This document shows, piece by piece, positions 17,698 to 26,060 of a stretch of 64,000 bases of DNA. The stretch is from Chlorogloeopsis sp. ULAP01 (GTDB lineage Bacteria > Cyanobacteriota > Cyanobacteriia > Cyanobacteriales > Nostocaceae), in contig NZ_JAUDRH010000019.1 in NCBI RefSeq assembly GCF_030381805.1, positions 124,001 through 188,000 of the forward strand, given 5' to 3'. The translations under genes and the position numbers were made by a program. Every line of letters begins with the position of its first letter. The first letter of the stretch is position 1. Below the pieces are notes generated by a model, which was given only the letters and a program-made list of their open reading frames with translations, did no database searches and was not told the origin of the DNA.

Positions 17698-18258
17698 ATG
17701 TCTGTGCAAAAATTTCATTATGAAGCTTGTTTAGCAGAATATAGTAATAATCTCAGCACGATCGCTCTATTAAAGCAGCACCGTCCATACCTGGAGATGA
17801 TTCCCAGCCTGCGTCGTCCTGATGAAAGCATTATCACTATTCCACTGCCAATAATTCGCCTGCGCCAAGACGTAAAAAACGCAGCAGAGGCAATTTGTTT
17901 ACCTTGCGATCTAGCAATTTTGACTTGCGATCCAGAGTGGAAAATCAAAACTGGATCTGAAATTATTATTTTTATTCATCGTCCCCACGAAGATTTTTCT
18001 GATTTATTAGGGCGCTGGCGACAAACACAAGTTTGGCTAGACAAAAGCTATGAATGGCTTATGCCCTTTCGCTACAAGCATATTTTGAGTGAGGGAACTA
18101 ATACTGTATACCCTTTGTTTGTTGTTTTTCCAGAGACGCCAGAACGCATTCAAAGAGGTTTGGTAGGAGCCGATTTACCATTTGTAATTCAAGCCCCAGA
18201 ATCGATGTTTGATGAAGACAGAAGTAGAGAAGAGGGGCTAGAGGCTAGGGATTGTTAG
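17698..18258 (+). CDS. Conserved-looking hypothetical protein downstream of pilC
   Basis: A 186-residue soluble protein I do not recognise. It is compositionally normal, with several motif-like phrases (PYLEMIPSLRRPDESIITIP, CDLAILTCDPEWKIKTGSEI, LLGRWRQTQVWLDKSYEWL) and no membrane span or signal peptide. The last dozen codons (REEGLEARDC) are encoded by a GGGGCTAGAGGCTAGGG-like repeat, suggesting that a short intergenic repeat has replaced the natural C-terminus. It starts 72 bases after pilC in the same direction, so a pilus-linked role is possible but unsupported. ATG 17698 has no strong ribosome site. Confidence 0.65.
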   Translation: MSVQKFHYEACLAEYSNNLSTIALLKQHRPYLEMIPSLRRPDESIITIPLPIIRLRQDVKNAAEAICLPCDLAILTCDPEWKIKTGSEIIIFIHRPHEDFSDLLGRWRQTQVWLDKSYEWLMPFRYKHILSEGTNTVYPLFVVFPETPERIQRGLVGADLPFVIQAPESMFDEDRSREEGLEARDC

Positions 18259-18416
18259 TAGATATAGTAGTCCTAAATTGTTTGTGAATACAATATTCCG
18301 ACTTCTCACTAGAAGTCAGGGATCTGTGTTTTTTAATTCTTTATAAATCAAATAGAAAGTTTGTAGTGAGGGCTTTAGCCCTCAAAGTTTTAAGCACTAA
18401 AGTGTTTACTACAAGC

Positions 18417-19442
18417 CTATCTTACAAACTGAGGCATAATTTCAGCAGCAGTGAATATTCCATAAATGCCGCGTTGGTGCAATCCTATGCCTGCTTTAAG
18501 ATAGCCAAAGGCTGGTCCACATACATTTGCTGCCATACTAGTTTCATCGCCTAGTGTGAAGGTGTGAGTGGAGATTTTACCCTCGAAGGTACGCCCTGTA
18601 ATCTTCACGTTGGTACTGAGAGGCTTTTTGGGATTTCGAGTATCGACAACACCGCCTACTGTAACGCGATCGCGCGAACAAATTCCGGCTAATTCCAGCA
18701 TCACATCATCGGCGTGTTCCATATTTTCTAATGTCAATACGCCATTAGTTTGATTTAAAAGTGCCTCTACTTCTGCATCAGTCATTGCTCTGGCAGTTTC
18801 TGTGCTGTAACCAGGCATATGAGCAATATCTTCACGGATTGTGGCGCGGTAAGCCTCCCAGTTAGCAATCCCTACTCCAAAGGTAATTTCCACTTGATGA
18901 ATTTCGCTGTAGCTTTGTGCCGCCAGTGCTGCTGCTGCTGTTAACAATCCTGGTGTTGCACCGCAGCCCGTCAGATATGTAATTCCTCCGGCTTGCAGTT
19001 CTTCTTTCATTTCCAGCAACTGTTCTACCGCGCTGGTGCGTTTAATAGCATCAACTAGTACCCCCCGCCAACCTGATTTAATAAACTGTTGAGCGACAGA
19101 GGGAATAAAGTCATTCGGTAAGTTTGGCAATGCCAAAAAGTAGCCATCTACAGGATGACCACTTTCAATTAAATCCTGAATACTATAGTTAGTTAAAGTA
19201 CCAAATACATCTAAGTAGCCGACCGAACCTTGAGAATGGTAAGTGGCTATACACTTTTTAGTATTTAATCCCTCTGGGCAGTAAGCATAACCTTTTTGGT
19301 CTGCTACTGCGACTAAAATCATTTCTCTTTTAGGATCAAGTACTTTGGCAGCAGCTTGCCCTAACCCGCCAAACCCTAGTACTCCAACACGCTTCGCTTT
19401 TGGAAAATTGGTATCCATTACTTGCTCTGCATTCATGGTCAA
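18417..19442 (-). CDS. bioU: BioU-like (S)-8-amino-7-oxononanoate synthase, saccharopine dehydrogenase-like fold
   Basis: A 341-residue NAD(P)-dependent oxidoreductase with a Rossmann start (RVGVLGFGGLGQAAAKVL). It matches, from memory, cyanobacterial BioU (Synechocystis Slr0355), a single-turnover enzyme that makes the biotin precursor DAPA from KAPA using one of its own lysines as amino donor. The candidate sacrificial lysine is Lys134 in LVDAIKRTSAVEQ, offset by about ten from Lys124 of the Synechocystis protein, which fits the longer N-terminus here; initiation at residue 9 (MDTNFPKAKRVG) would bring it nearer. Other conserved-looking blocks are GCGATPGLLTAAAALAAQ and GDETSMAANVCGPAFGYLKAG. 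No bioA or other bio genes are nearby. An ordinary saccharopine dehydrogenase-like enzyme is the alternative. Confidence 0.72.
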   Translation of the reverse strand: MTMNAEQVMDTNFPKAKRVGVLGFGGLGQAAAKVLDPKREMILVAVADQKGYAYCPEGLNTKKCIATYHSQGSVGYLDVFGTLTNYSIQDLIESGHPVDGYFLALPNLPNDFIPSVAQQFIKSGWRGVLVDAIKRTSAVEQLLEMKEELQAGGITYLTGCGATPGLLTAAAALAAQSYSEIHQVEITFGVGIANWEAYRATIREDIAHMPGYSTETARAMTDAEVEALLNQTNGVLTLENMEHADDVMLELAGICSRDRVTVGGVVDTRNPKKPLSTNVKITGRTFEGKISTHTFTLGDETSMAANVCGPAFGYLKAGIGLHQRGIYGIFTAAEIMPQFVR

Positions 19443-20124
19443 TTAGCTCAGTTGAATAAAAGCTTAACCTTGCTTTAGATAAACTCCTGCTTCGCCTAAC
19501 TCTGTAGAAGGAGTATCGTAAACGAAGCCACAAGAGTGCCATCTTGATTAATCTTAAGTTTGTGATTTCAGAAAGATACAGCACAGTCTAGTTTAAGCAA
19601 AGGCTAACCTTGACAAGATTTTATTATCCTGGGTTATTTCCTTTCCAGATTCTTTTGTTGCACTGCACTACCTTCTCGACATAAGCCCTCCTTTGTCTTA
19701 TTTCTGGCAACTTCCGTAATGTTGTTAAAAATTTAAGTTTTAGTCCAGGCTTGTGGCTAATTTTATAAGATTAATTGAATAGTAATGATAAGTATTTTCA
19801 ATAAAATTTTTAATTTCTCACTCTAGCTAACTCTTATAGCACCGCAGCTACTTGTTTCGCAGTGTTTTGTCATTGAGGATTTTGTTAAATTTTGAGCTTG
19901 ACTTCTAGATTAGGTTAAGAGAAACTTACATATAACAAATGTATTGACTAATTAAATCAATAAGTTTTGTAAAGTTTTTGAGATATATATTTTGAGAGAT
20001 GGAACATTAGTTAACAAATGGCAAATTTGTAGCTAAGGGAAAACGCTGTTCCTGTTGGCTATGATTTGTAGCTTTTTGCTAGAGCAGTAACGTCCAAGCA
20101 TACTATTTGTGGTTGGCCAAAAGC
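19443..20124. other. Intergenic, divergent bioU-like and DUF2997 genes
   Basis: A 0.68-kb AT-rich spacer. Presumably it carries the promoters of both divergent genes, but I see no convincing promoter pair, hairpin or open frame with coding character. Confidence 0.4.
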
Positions 20125-20334
20125 ATGGAGACATTAGAATTTATTATTTATTCAGATGGTAGGGTACAAGAAAAAGTCACTGGCATTGTGGGTGCTTCCT
20201 GTGCAGAAGTTACTGCGGCAATAGAGGCACAGCTAGGACAAGTACTCACTCAAGAGTCAACCTCAGAATTTTTCGCCACAAAGGTACAGCAATCTGGAGT
20301 GGTGAATACACAAAACGCTTTCAGCGATTGGTAA
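20125..20334 (+). CDS. DUF2997 family small protein
   Basis: A 69-residue protein, METLEFIIYSDGRVQEKVTG onward, matching DUF2997 (short proteins beginning with a strand that ends in a DGRV-type turn). I chose ATG 20125 over an upstream in-frame TTG (20107) because family members start with this Met. It is followed 42 bases later by the Ycf35 gene and then a ferredoxin gene, a trio I have seen conserved in cyanobacteria, suggesting that the three act together. Molecular function is unknown. Cytoplasmic, no cysteines. Confidence 0.82.
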   Translation: METLEFIIYSDGRVQEKVTGIVGASCAEVTAAIEAQLGQVLTQESTSEFFATKVQQSGVVNTQNAFSDW

Positions 20335-20376
20335 GTTTGCAAACATAAGTTTAGTTTCAATTAATTCACAACCACC

Positions 20377-20763
20377 ATGTCACACTTTAGCCAAATTAAA
20401 ACCCAAATTCGTAACCTTGAATCTTTGCAAGATGCTCTCACAGACTTGGGCATAGACTGGAAAAAAGGGCCACGAGAAGTACGTGGTTATCGCGGTCAAA
20501 CCCATGCTGCCGAGATTACCATTGAGCAAGAAAATGGTTATGACGTAGGCTTTAGATGGAATGGCAAAGAATACGAATTGGTAGCTGACTTGCAATATTG
20601 GCAACAAGACTTGTCAGTGGAAGGATTTTTACGTCAGGTAACGCAGCGATATGCTTACAATACAGTAGTAAAAGAATCTACTCGTGCTGGCTTTCAAGTT
20701 GCTGAACAACAGCAAAATCAAGATGGTTCAATTCGCTTAGTAGTGCAGCGCTGGAGTGCGTAA
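20377..20763 (+). CDS. ycf35: DUF1257 / Ycf35 family protein
   Basis: A 128-residue protein with the Ycf35 pattern MSHFSQIKTQIRNLESLQDA at the start, then RGYRGQTHAAEITI, DVGFRWNGKEYELVAD and a C-terminal RQVTQRYAYNTVV segment. Ycf35 is encoded in cyanobacteria and some red-lineage plastids; its biochemical role is undefined. The stop overlaps the ferredoxin start by one base (TAATG), so the two are translationally coupled; the pairing suggests a redox-linked partner. Confidence 0.88.
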   Translation: MSHFSQIKTQIRNLESLQDALTDLGIDWKKGPREVRGYRGQTHAAEITIEQENGYDVGFRWNGKEYELVADLQYWQQDLSVEGFLRQVTQRYAYNTVVKESTRAGFQVAEQQQNQDGSIRLVVQRWSA

Positions 20764-21224
20764 TGTCTGATTTTTCGCCGTCGCTGGAAGAACAAGAAGA
20801 CAATAGATCCGGACTAGAGCCAGAATTAGGTGGTTTTTTGCGAGATACTCCTGAACGCTCTGGTTTAGAGCCGGAATTGGGGGGTATGTTGCGCCAAAAA
20901 GGTGTGTATGTTGATGAAATTACCTGTATTGGTTGCAAGCATTGTGCTTTTGTTGCCCGTAACACTTTTTACATTGAGCCAGATTATGGGCGATCGCGTG
21001 TGATGCGTCAAGATGCCGATCCAGAGGATCTAGTTCAAGAAGCGATTGATACTTGTCCAGTTGATTGCATCCACTGGGTTGACTACACCGAACTCAAAAA
21101 GTTAGAAGAAGAACGTAAATATCAGGTAATTCCTGTAGTTGGGTATCCGGTGGAAAGTGCAGTTGTAGCTGCACAGCGACGGCGTAAAAAACTCAAATCA
21201 AAACAAAAGAAATCCCGTTATTAA
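20763..21224 (+). CDS. 4Fe-4S ferredoxin with N- and C-terminal extensions
   Basis: A 153-residue protein with one cluster-binding set: Cys55, Cys58 and Cys61 (CIGCKHC) plus Cys98 (TCPVDC, with an extra Cys102), as in single [4Fe-4S] ferredoxins. The N-terminus carries a duplicated 11-residue motif, SGLEPELGGFL (16-26) and SGLEPELGGML (33-43). The C-terminus is strongly basic (RRRKKLKSKQKKSRY), which could contact nucleic acid, acidic partners or membranes. It is coupled to ycf35, so it probably donates electrons in a process shared with Ycf35 and DUF2997. The duplicated motif is plausible as a docking element, but that is inference. Confidence 0.9.
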   Translation: MSDFSPSLEEQEDNRSGLEPELGGFLRDTPERSGLEPELGGMLRQKGVYVDEITCIGCKHCAFVARNTFYIEPDYGRSRVMRQDADPEDLVQEAIDTCPVDCIHWVDYTELKKLEEERKYQVIPVVGYPVESAVVAAQRRRKKLKSKQKKSRY

Positions 21225-21307
21225 ATTATAAATTTGGTTCAAAATCATTTAAATAATTAGGGCTGGTATTACCAGTCCTTTTGTTTTTTTTGAATTCAGA
21301 CAATTCC

Positions 21308-21399
21308 AGGATTTACGCACAATTTATGAAGTAATTAACCGCACAAAACGCAGAGAATACTGAGGAAAGAGGATTTTAGAGAGATTTTGCGTAAGTCCT
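21308..21399. mobile_element. MITE-like element, 92 bp
   Basis: A terminal inverted repeat of 15 bases (AGGATTTACGCACAA at 21308-21322 and TTTTGCGTAAGTCCT at 21385-21399, two mismatches) bounds a short non-coding core. AATTC words stand just outside each end and could be a target duplication. The GGA(C/T)TTACGCA end is one I recall as common in cyanobacterial intergenic repeats. It has no coding capacity. Confidence 0.5.
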
Positions 21400-21429
21400 A
21401 AATTCAGATAAATCGACCATAGATAGACA

Positions 21430-21462
21430 CACATGGACACAGATTTTACCAGTGTCCATGTG
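21430..21462. terminator. Hairpin between convergent ferredoxin and DUF4335 genes
   Basis: A perfect 11-bp stem, CACATGGACAC and GTGTCCATGTG, with an 11-base loop. It lies between convergent genes. No T-run follows on either side, so it may be a processing site or a repeat rather than a classic terminator. Confidence 0.45.
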
Positions 21463-21476
21463 CGGTTGTCATTAAC

Positions 21477-21526
21477 CTAGATCCTGATTTACCCAAGAAG
21501 GCTAGATCCTGATTTACCCAAGAAGG
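21477..21526. repeat. 25-bp tandem duplication
   Basis: Two identical adjacent copies (21477-21501 and 21502-21526) beginning CTAGATCCTGATTTACCC end just before the DUF4335 stop region. A recent duplication is likely because the copies are perfect. Confidence 0.9.
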
Positions 21527-21530
21527 CTAA

Positions 21531-23156
21531 TTATTCAGTCTCCGGGAAAGTCTGCACTTTGCCATCAGGATTGAGAACAGCCCGAATTCTCATCGCTTGT
21601 CCGCTTCTACTTGGAGAAACAAAAGGTTCACCAATTAAAGGCATACCCGTGCGATCAACATATTCTCTGGCAGCTTTGCCAATCGGAAAGATACGTTCAA
21701 TAGTGCCGTCAACACCGACAATTAAACTGTATTCTAGTGCTTGCTTTAACGAGCCAGGTGGTTGCCAGCGTTTTCTCAGATATTCTCTCGCTTCTGCTAC
21801 CTGGGCTGTGTCAAATAAAGTACCAGTGGCAACAGTTGTGCTGGGGTTACGATTTGCTCTTAATCTGTCAACTAATTTGGAACTATTATTAGCTGAAACT
21901 GAAGAGTTGGTTGGCGAACTGGCTTGGGTATTAGCACTGCCTGTAGGAATATTAGGCATAGAGGCAACATTTGGGGATGGGGGAACTTGGACACCCCCAG
22001 AGGGTAAGTTGCCTGTAATGGCAGGTGAAGTTGAAGGCAATCTTTGACCTGTGGGAGTTGATACAGTACCCTGCTGAGTTTTCAGAGAATTGGGTTGAAT
22101 GGCAGCTTCCGGTTTTGTCAGTGTTTGGGGTGTATTGTTTGTTTGAGAATTGGGAAGATTTTGTGCTGTCGTTTGCGGAACGTTAAAAACACTACCTGAG
22201 GGTGATTTAGAGGCGGATGGGAAAGTGTTTTGAGTAGATGATGAAGGTGTAGGAAGAGTGGAAGATATGGGCGGGACGGCAGGTTGGTTTGGTGAAAGCG
22301 CTTGGGGGTTTTGGGGTAAAGTAGAACCGGGAACTGGCAGCCCAGAGCCAAAATTTAGCGGTGGTAATTGATCTGCCGGGGTAAGTGCAGGTGTAGGATT
22401 TGGCAGATTCAGTAAAGGTGAAGGTTCTAAGGCAATATTCTCTTCTGTTGTTGAAGGTTGATTGGCTGTTTGCGGTTCTTTTTTGTTGCTAGTGGATTGG
22501 AAAGCTAAGGGCAACAAACCCACACCCAACACCAAAACTGCTGCTACAGATGCCCAAGCAGGAATTGGAAAAGATGATTTTCTTTGGTAGAGAGTCGGTA
22601 GTGCTAAGACATCAGCCGAGTATTCATCTAAGGCAGTTGCTAAATCAAATAGTTGTAGTAGGCTGAGTTTAATTACAGGAGTTGAGACCTGGTAACCTAA
22701 AGAACCAAGAAACAAATTGTGAGTTAAATGGTTACTGGGTTTTATATATATTTCTGTTCCTGGTATTTGAGTACCCGGTATTTGAGGATTAAAAGTGTTT
22801 AAAGTTTGAATTGCTTGAGAAGATTGAAATTGTTCTTGTAATTCTGGATTTTCAGATGCTTTGCTTGAATCATCGAAGCCTGAGAAAGTTGCCCAAAACT
22901 TCTCAGGAGGCATTTGAAGGAATTCCTGCACGTAGTTTGTTACCGCTGCACACAAAGCTTCCAGTTGATCGCGATCGCCTCGAATTACAACCCTCTGTTC
23001 TTCTGGCAATTGTGGATCGTCAAAGCGTAGCTCAAAACGTAGCTGCTTTAAGACTGACTTTCCTACCCAACGGGATAAAGGTGAGCTTTGCGCCAATACT
23101 TCTAGCGTGCAAGTAGGCGGTGTGTACCGACGGATGACAGAATTTGTTAGAGGCAT
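21531..23156 (-). CDS. DUF4335 domain-containing membrane protein
   Basis: A 541-residue protein. The N-terminal 190 residues are a conserved cytoplasmic domain (NSVIRRYTPPTCTLEVLAQS, then RFELRFDDPQLPEEQRVVIR) that I recognise as DUF4335. One membrane span follows (IPAWASVAAVLVLGVGLLPL, about 205-224), then about 200 residues of Ser/Pro/Thr/Asn/Gln-rich linker, then a short folded C-terminus (REYLRKRWQPPGSL ... RIFPIGKAAREYVDRTGMPL) likely in the periplasm or thylakoid lumen. It resembles TonB-like tethers in layout only. It lies 26 bases after the DUF3038 gene, with which it is typically paired. Function unknown. Confidence 0.8.
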   Translation of the reverse strand: MPLTNSVIRRYTPPTCTLEVLAQSSPLSRWVGKSVLKQLRFELRFDDPQLPEEQRVVIRGDRDQLEALCAAVTNYVQEFLQMPPEKFWATFSGFDDSSKASENPELQEQFQSSQAIQTLNTFNPQIPGTQIPGTEIYIKPSNHLTHNLFLGSLGYQVSTPVIKLSLLQLFDLATALDEYSADVLALPTLYQRKSSFPIPAWASVAAVLVLGVGLLPLAFQSTSNKKEPQTANQPSTTEENIALEPSPLLNLPNPTPALTPADQLPPLNFGSGLPVPGSTLPQNPQALSPNQPAVPPISSTLPTPSSSTQNTFPSASKSPSGSVFNVPQTTAQNLPNSQTNNTPQTLTKPEAAIQPNSLKTQQGTVSTPTGQRLPSTSPAITGNLPSGGVQVPPSPNVASMPNIPTGSANTQASSPTNSSVSANNSSKLVDRLRANRNPSTTVATGTLFDTAQVAEAREYLRKRWQPPGSLKQALEYSLIVGVDGTIERIFPIGKAAREYVDRTGMPLIGEPFVSPSRSGQAMRIRAVLNPDGKVQTFPETE

Positions 23157-23181
23157 GGCAGGAAATACAAGCAGGACATTT

Positions 23182-23775
23182 TCAAAATTTAGTTGAACGG
23201 TCTATAAGTGCTAGCCAGAGGCGGCGGTGTCCACCAGAGCCACTGTAAAAAAGTAAATCTATCAGCAGTTTTAAAGCTAGGTGGGTTAGTTCGTCTGTAG
23301 AGATTGTCGATTCCTCCTCCATCCGCTCTTGGTATGTATTGCAGAAAGCATCGATATAATCTCCAAGTAAAGCAGCCTGATGAGGTTCCCGGTTATTTTC
23401 CGCCATCTGTTCTAACAAACCAACAGCACGACGAATCAACTCCTGGTGCTGTTGTGCAAGGTAGCAAGTAATGAGAACAAGCGCCCGCGCTTCTTCTACA
23501 TCGAGCTTTTTTCGCCCTCCTTGACCTTTGCGTAGCGGATTTGATTGGCGCAATCGCCATAACGCTACACGATCTGGCACTCTTGACTCTAAATTCAGAT
23601 CGATTGCCGCTGAAAGCATTGCCTCGGAGCCAATGCCAGTCAATGTTTCTAGCGCCAACAGCACCAAATCCAATTGGGTTTTGATATTGTCCCACTGAAC
23701 TGAATTTGGGGCTGGGAGTTTAATTAAATCCTCCCACTGGGGAGTTGGAGTGGGTGAGTTAGCGGCAGAGTGCAT
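23182..23775 (-). CDS. DUF3038 domain-containing protein
   Basis: A 197-residue soluble helical protein matching DUF3038: LDLVLLALETLTGIGSEAML, RVALWRLRQSNPLRKGQGGR, and the tail LLIDLLFYSGSGGHRRLWLA. I prefer the ATG at 23775 (MHSAANSPTP) over another four codons upstream, since the first residues look unconserved. It precedes the DUF4335 gene by 25 bases in the same direction, so they form an operon; DUF3038 and DUF4335 pairs are common in cyanobacteria. The biochemical role is unknown. Confidence 0.8.
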   Translation of the reverse strand: MHSAANSPTPTPQWEDLIKLPAPNSVQWDNIKTQLDLVLLALETLTGIGSEAMLSAAIDLNLESRVPDRVALWRLRQSNPLRKGQGGRKKLDVEEARALVLITCYLAQQHQELIRRAVGLLEQMAENNREPHQAALLGDYIDAFCNTYQERMEEESTISTDELTHLALKLLIDLLFYSGSGGHRRLWLALIDRSTKF

Positions 23776-24572
23776 AACTTTTAGCATAGGTGATCGGGCT
23801 AGTAGGGGCTGTTGCTGTTACCCATTTTGAAACCAGACTTTCACAAATGAAGATTGGTTTCCCAAAGCTATTACGTAGCAATGTAGTCTACATCAAGCTG
23901 TTTGGCGGCTTATATAGCTTTGATGTTTGGTAAACAGCAACAGTCTTTGTCTTAACTCTATGACGAAAAACGATTTTGGAAAAACTAAAGGCGTTATTTA
24001 TTACTTTGTATTCTCCTGACTGCACCAATCAGTGTTTCGTGTATTTTCTACTAAAACAAGAGCTTTTTGATATTAAACAAATCTACCTTTAGACAGATAT
24101 TTGCTCATAGTTAGTTGCTAATTGTGATTTTATACCCCAAAGAATACCTAATGAAGTCTTTTTCAACAACCAGCTAAAGAAAGTAAGTACTTTTGCAGAA
24201 ATAGCGAATTTACCACAAGTGCTTTAGTGCTAACAACTACAAAAAGTATTCAGTAGATGTATGTGCGATCGCTGAATAAGATTGCTTTTCCAATCATCAC
24301 ATACTGTTTTTTGAACCAAATACGAGTTTTTTTCGGTTCTGATGCTGGAGGAAGCGCTAGTAGCAAAGGTGACTGCATTGTTAAGTAAATTTATAAATAT
24401 AAAAGTATAAATTGTATCTTAAAATTACTATTACAATCTTTTTCTTACTAATTTATAGGTTGTCCGGAAAAATTGGGGTAGCACTCAAATTTTTGTGCTG
24501 CGTGCTTGCCAATGATTAAATAGCTTGTCTTGAAACAGTCTATGACTGAAAAGCTCCTACAAGTTTTTATAT
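23776..24572. other. Intergenic with a nested inverted repeat
   Basis: A 0.8-kb spacer between divergent DUF3038 and membrane-protease genes. Near its left end is a nested inverted repeat (listed separately). The rest is AT-rich with a HIP1-containing stretch near 24267. A TAGCACTC word near 24478 resembles half of a CIRCE operator, but the second half is missing. Confidence 0.45.
23808..23944. repeat. Nested inverted repeat, possible MITE or structured RNA
   Basis: Outer arms GCTGTTGCTGTTACC (23808-23822) and GGTAAACAGCAACAG (23929-23943) are complementary but for one extra A. Inside, ATGTAGTCTACAT (23881-23893) is a perfect odd palindrome and CATCAAGCT pairs with AGCTTTGATG (23891-23924). 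There is no coding capacity. The outer symmetry suggests either a small non-autonomous element or a folded RNA. Confidence 0.4.
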
Positions 24573-25178
24573 ATGTTTATCAATACACTATTAACTCATC
24601 CCACACATTTTCTCAGGGTAGTTTTAATTGTAATAATTTCAGTTACTTTGCACGAACTTGCTCATGGCTTTACTGCTGTGACTCAGGGAGATGACACACC
24701 CAAAAAATCTGGTCATCTTACCCTTAATCCTATAGTTCATATGGGTTGGGAATCAATAATTTTCTTGTGTATTGCTGGTATTGCCTGGGGGAAAATGCCC
24801 GTCAATCCTTCTAAATTTCGTTCTGCAAAACTGGGTAATATTTTGGTATCCGCAGCGAGGAATATGTCCAACCTAGTTTCGGCGATTTTATGCCTTTTGC
24901 TGCTGAAATTTATTGTTTATAATTATCCAAATATTTTTAGTTTTAATTTTTTCTATCTAGCAGCTCGAATAAATTTGTTACTGTGTTTGTTTAATCTTTT
25001 ACCAATTCCGCCTTTAGATGGGTTTCATGTTTTTAGTGAAATTTTTCCTGACTTAAAACAGCTAGAAAAAAGCCAATACGGATATTTTGCTTTGATGATG
25101 TTGTTTTTAATTCCTCATTTTGGAGATGGTTTGGGTGCGATCGCTGATTTTGTGATGAGTTTTGTGATTTTCAAATAG
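24573..25178 (+). CDS. M50 (site-2 protease-like) membrane metalloprotease
   Basis: A 201-residue integral membrane protein with the zinc-binding HELAH motif in VIISVTLHELAHGFTAV (helix 1-2) and the second metal-site motif NLLPIPPLDGFHVF. Four to five membrane helices are visible. These two motifs define the M50 family that cuts within membranes, in regulated proteolysis or signal-peptide clearance. It lacks PDZ and CBS domains and is among the shortest members. Substrate unknown. The start ATG has no evident ribosome site. It is followed by a broken gene for a secreted or membrane protein that might once have been co-transcribed. Confidence 0.88.
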   Translation: MFINTLLTHPTHFLRVVLIVIISVTLHELAHGFTAVTQGDDTPKKSGHLTLNPIVHMGWESIIFLCIAGIAWGKMPVNPSKFRSAKLGNILVSAARNMSNLVSAILCLLLLKFIVYNYPNIFSFNFFYLAARINLLLCLFNLLPIPPLDGFHVFSEIFPDLKQLEKSQYGYFALMMLFLIPHFGDGLGAIADFVMSFVIFK

Positions 25179-25233
25179 AGACACGATGTTTTGTGTCTCT
25201 ACACTTAAAAAATAAGAATTAAATTTAATTTAA

Positions 25234-25773
25234 ATGAAAATTAAACAAAAAATATTAGTTTTTACAACTGGATTTTTCATAAGTTTAATTTTTAGTAGTA
25301 CACCATCGATAGTTCTAGGCTCAAATCTACTATCTCCAGAATAAATTAATGCTCACTGGCATTACTCAGACGTGTACGGTACTATCAACAATACATTGGA
25401 TAAATTTCCAAGATTATTGGAACTAAAAAACTTACTGGTAATGTATCCCAAAATATCTGAATTAGTATTTGGGAAATTGCCAATAGTAAACAAAAATATT
25501 TGTGAATATATAATTAGCGATCGCTCAATATTTACAGACTTGATCAATTTGTTTGCTAGGTTGCTAATTATTGGTAGCGTCGGTTCATTAGGGATTGGGG
25601 GTTATTCGTCATTTATTGAACGCCATCTTCAAATCGTACATAAAGATTTTGTCTTGTTCTTGAGTGTTTGTTTATTGCTATTATTTCTTGCGATCGGCAG
25701 TATTGTATTCGCTATGTTTACTTCTGCCCATTCATTTCCGTCTTCGCTTAATTCTAGTAGTAGCTGTTTTTAG
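25234..25773 (+). pseudogene. Signal-peptide protein gene interrupted by an in-frame stop
   Basis: ATG 25234 opens 36 codons with a typical signal peptide (KIKQKILVFTTGFFISLIFS) and stops at TAA 25342-25344. The same frame continues without another stop for 143 codons to 25773, where a 133-residue product from GTG 25372 carries two membrane helices (FARLLIIGSVGSLGIGGY; FVLFLSVCLLLLFLAIGS). One base change (the TAA codon) would restore a 179-residue protein, so I read this as a recently broken gene or a readthrough site. I do not recognise the family. It lies 55 bases after the M50 protease gene. Confidence 0.5.
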
Positions 25774-25797
25774 TAAACTTAGGCACTAAATATTCCA

Positions 25798-25901
25798 ACA
25801 CCCTAGAAGGGTGTGGCTATAAGAACAAAGCCTGCCTCCGCAGGCTAGTTAAGATCGCTTTTATAGAGAATTAACTCGTTCCCAGCCTCCAGGCTGGGAA
25901 C
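25798..25901. repeat. Three consecutive hairpin repeats
   Basis: ACACCC/GGGTGT (25798-25803 and 25809-25814), AGCCTGC/GCAGGCT (25829-25835 and 25840-25846) and an 11-bp perfect stem GTTCCCAGCCT/AGGCTGGGAAC with a 2-base loop (25878-25888 and 25891-25901). These are the style of short palindromes spread through cyanobacterial intergenic DNA. They separate a plus-strand broken gene from the convergent mutS2. Confidence 0.75.
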
Positions 25902-26060
25902 ACATCCTGTTAGGCTCCGCCGAGAGGGCTTGATGAGAGACAGGAGCTAAACAACCTGGCTTGGATGTTGTCGAACAGCTTATTGTACAAGAAATTTCTT
26001 AGAAGACTTTATAACTCACATCTTTACAGAGGATATTTCTACAGATAACTAGCACTAATT

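Noticed and set aside
18366..18554. Plus-strand open frame of 62 codons
   Set aside because: Antisense to the 3' end of the BioU-like gene, with no ribosome site or family.
24478..24502. CIRCE-like heat-shock operator (TAGCACTC word)
   Set aside because: Only the left half-site matches; the right half GAGTGCTAA is absent and the next gene is not a chaperone.
25372..25773. The 133-residue frame as an intact gene from GTG 25372
   Set aside because: It has no ribosome site and the same frame continues upstream through a single stop into a signal peptide, so a broken longer gene is the better reading.
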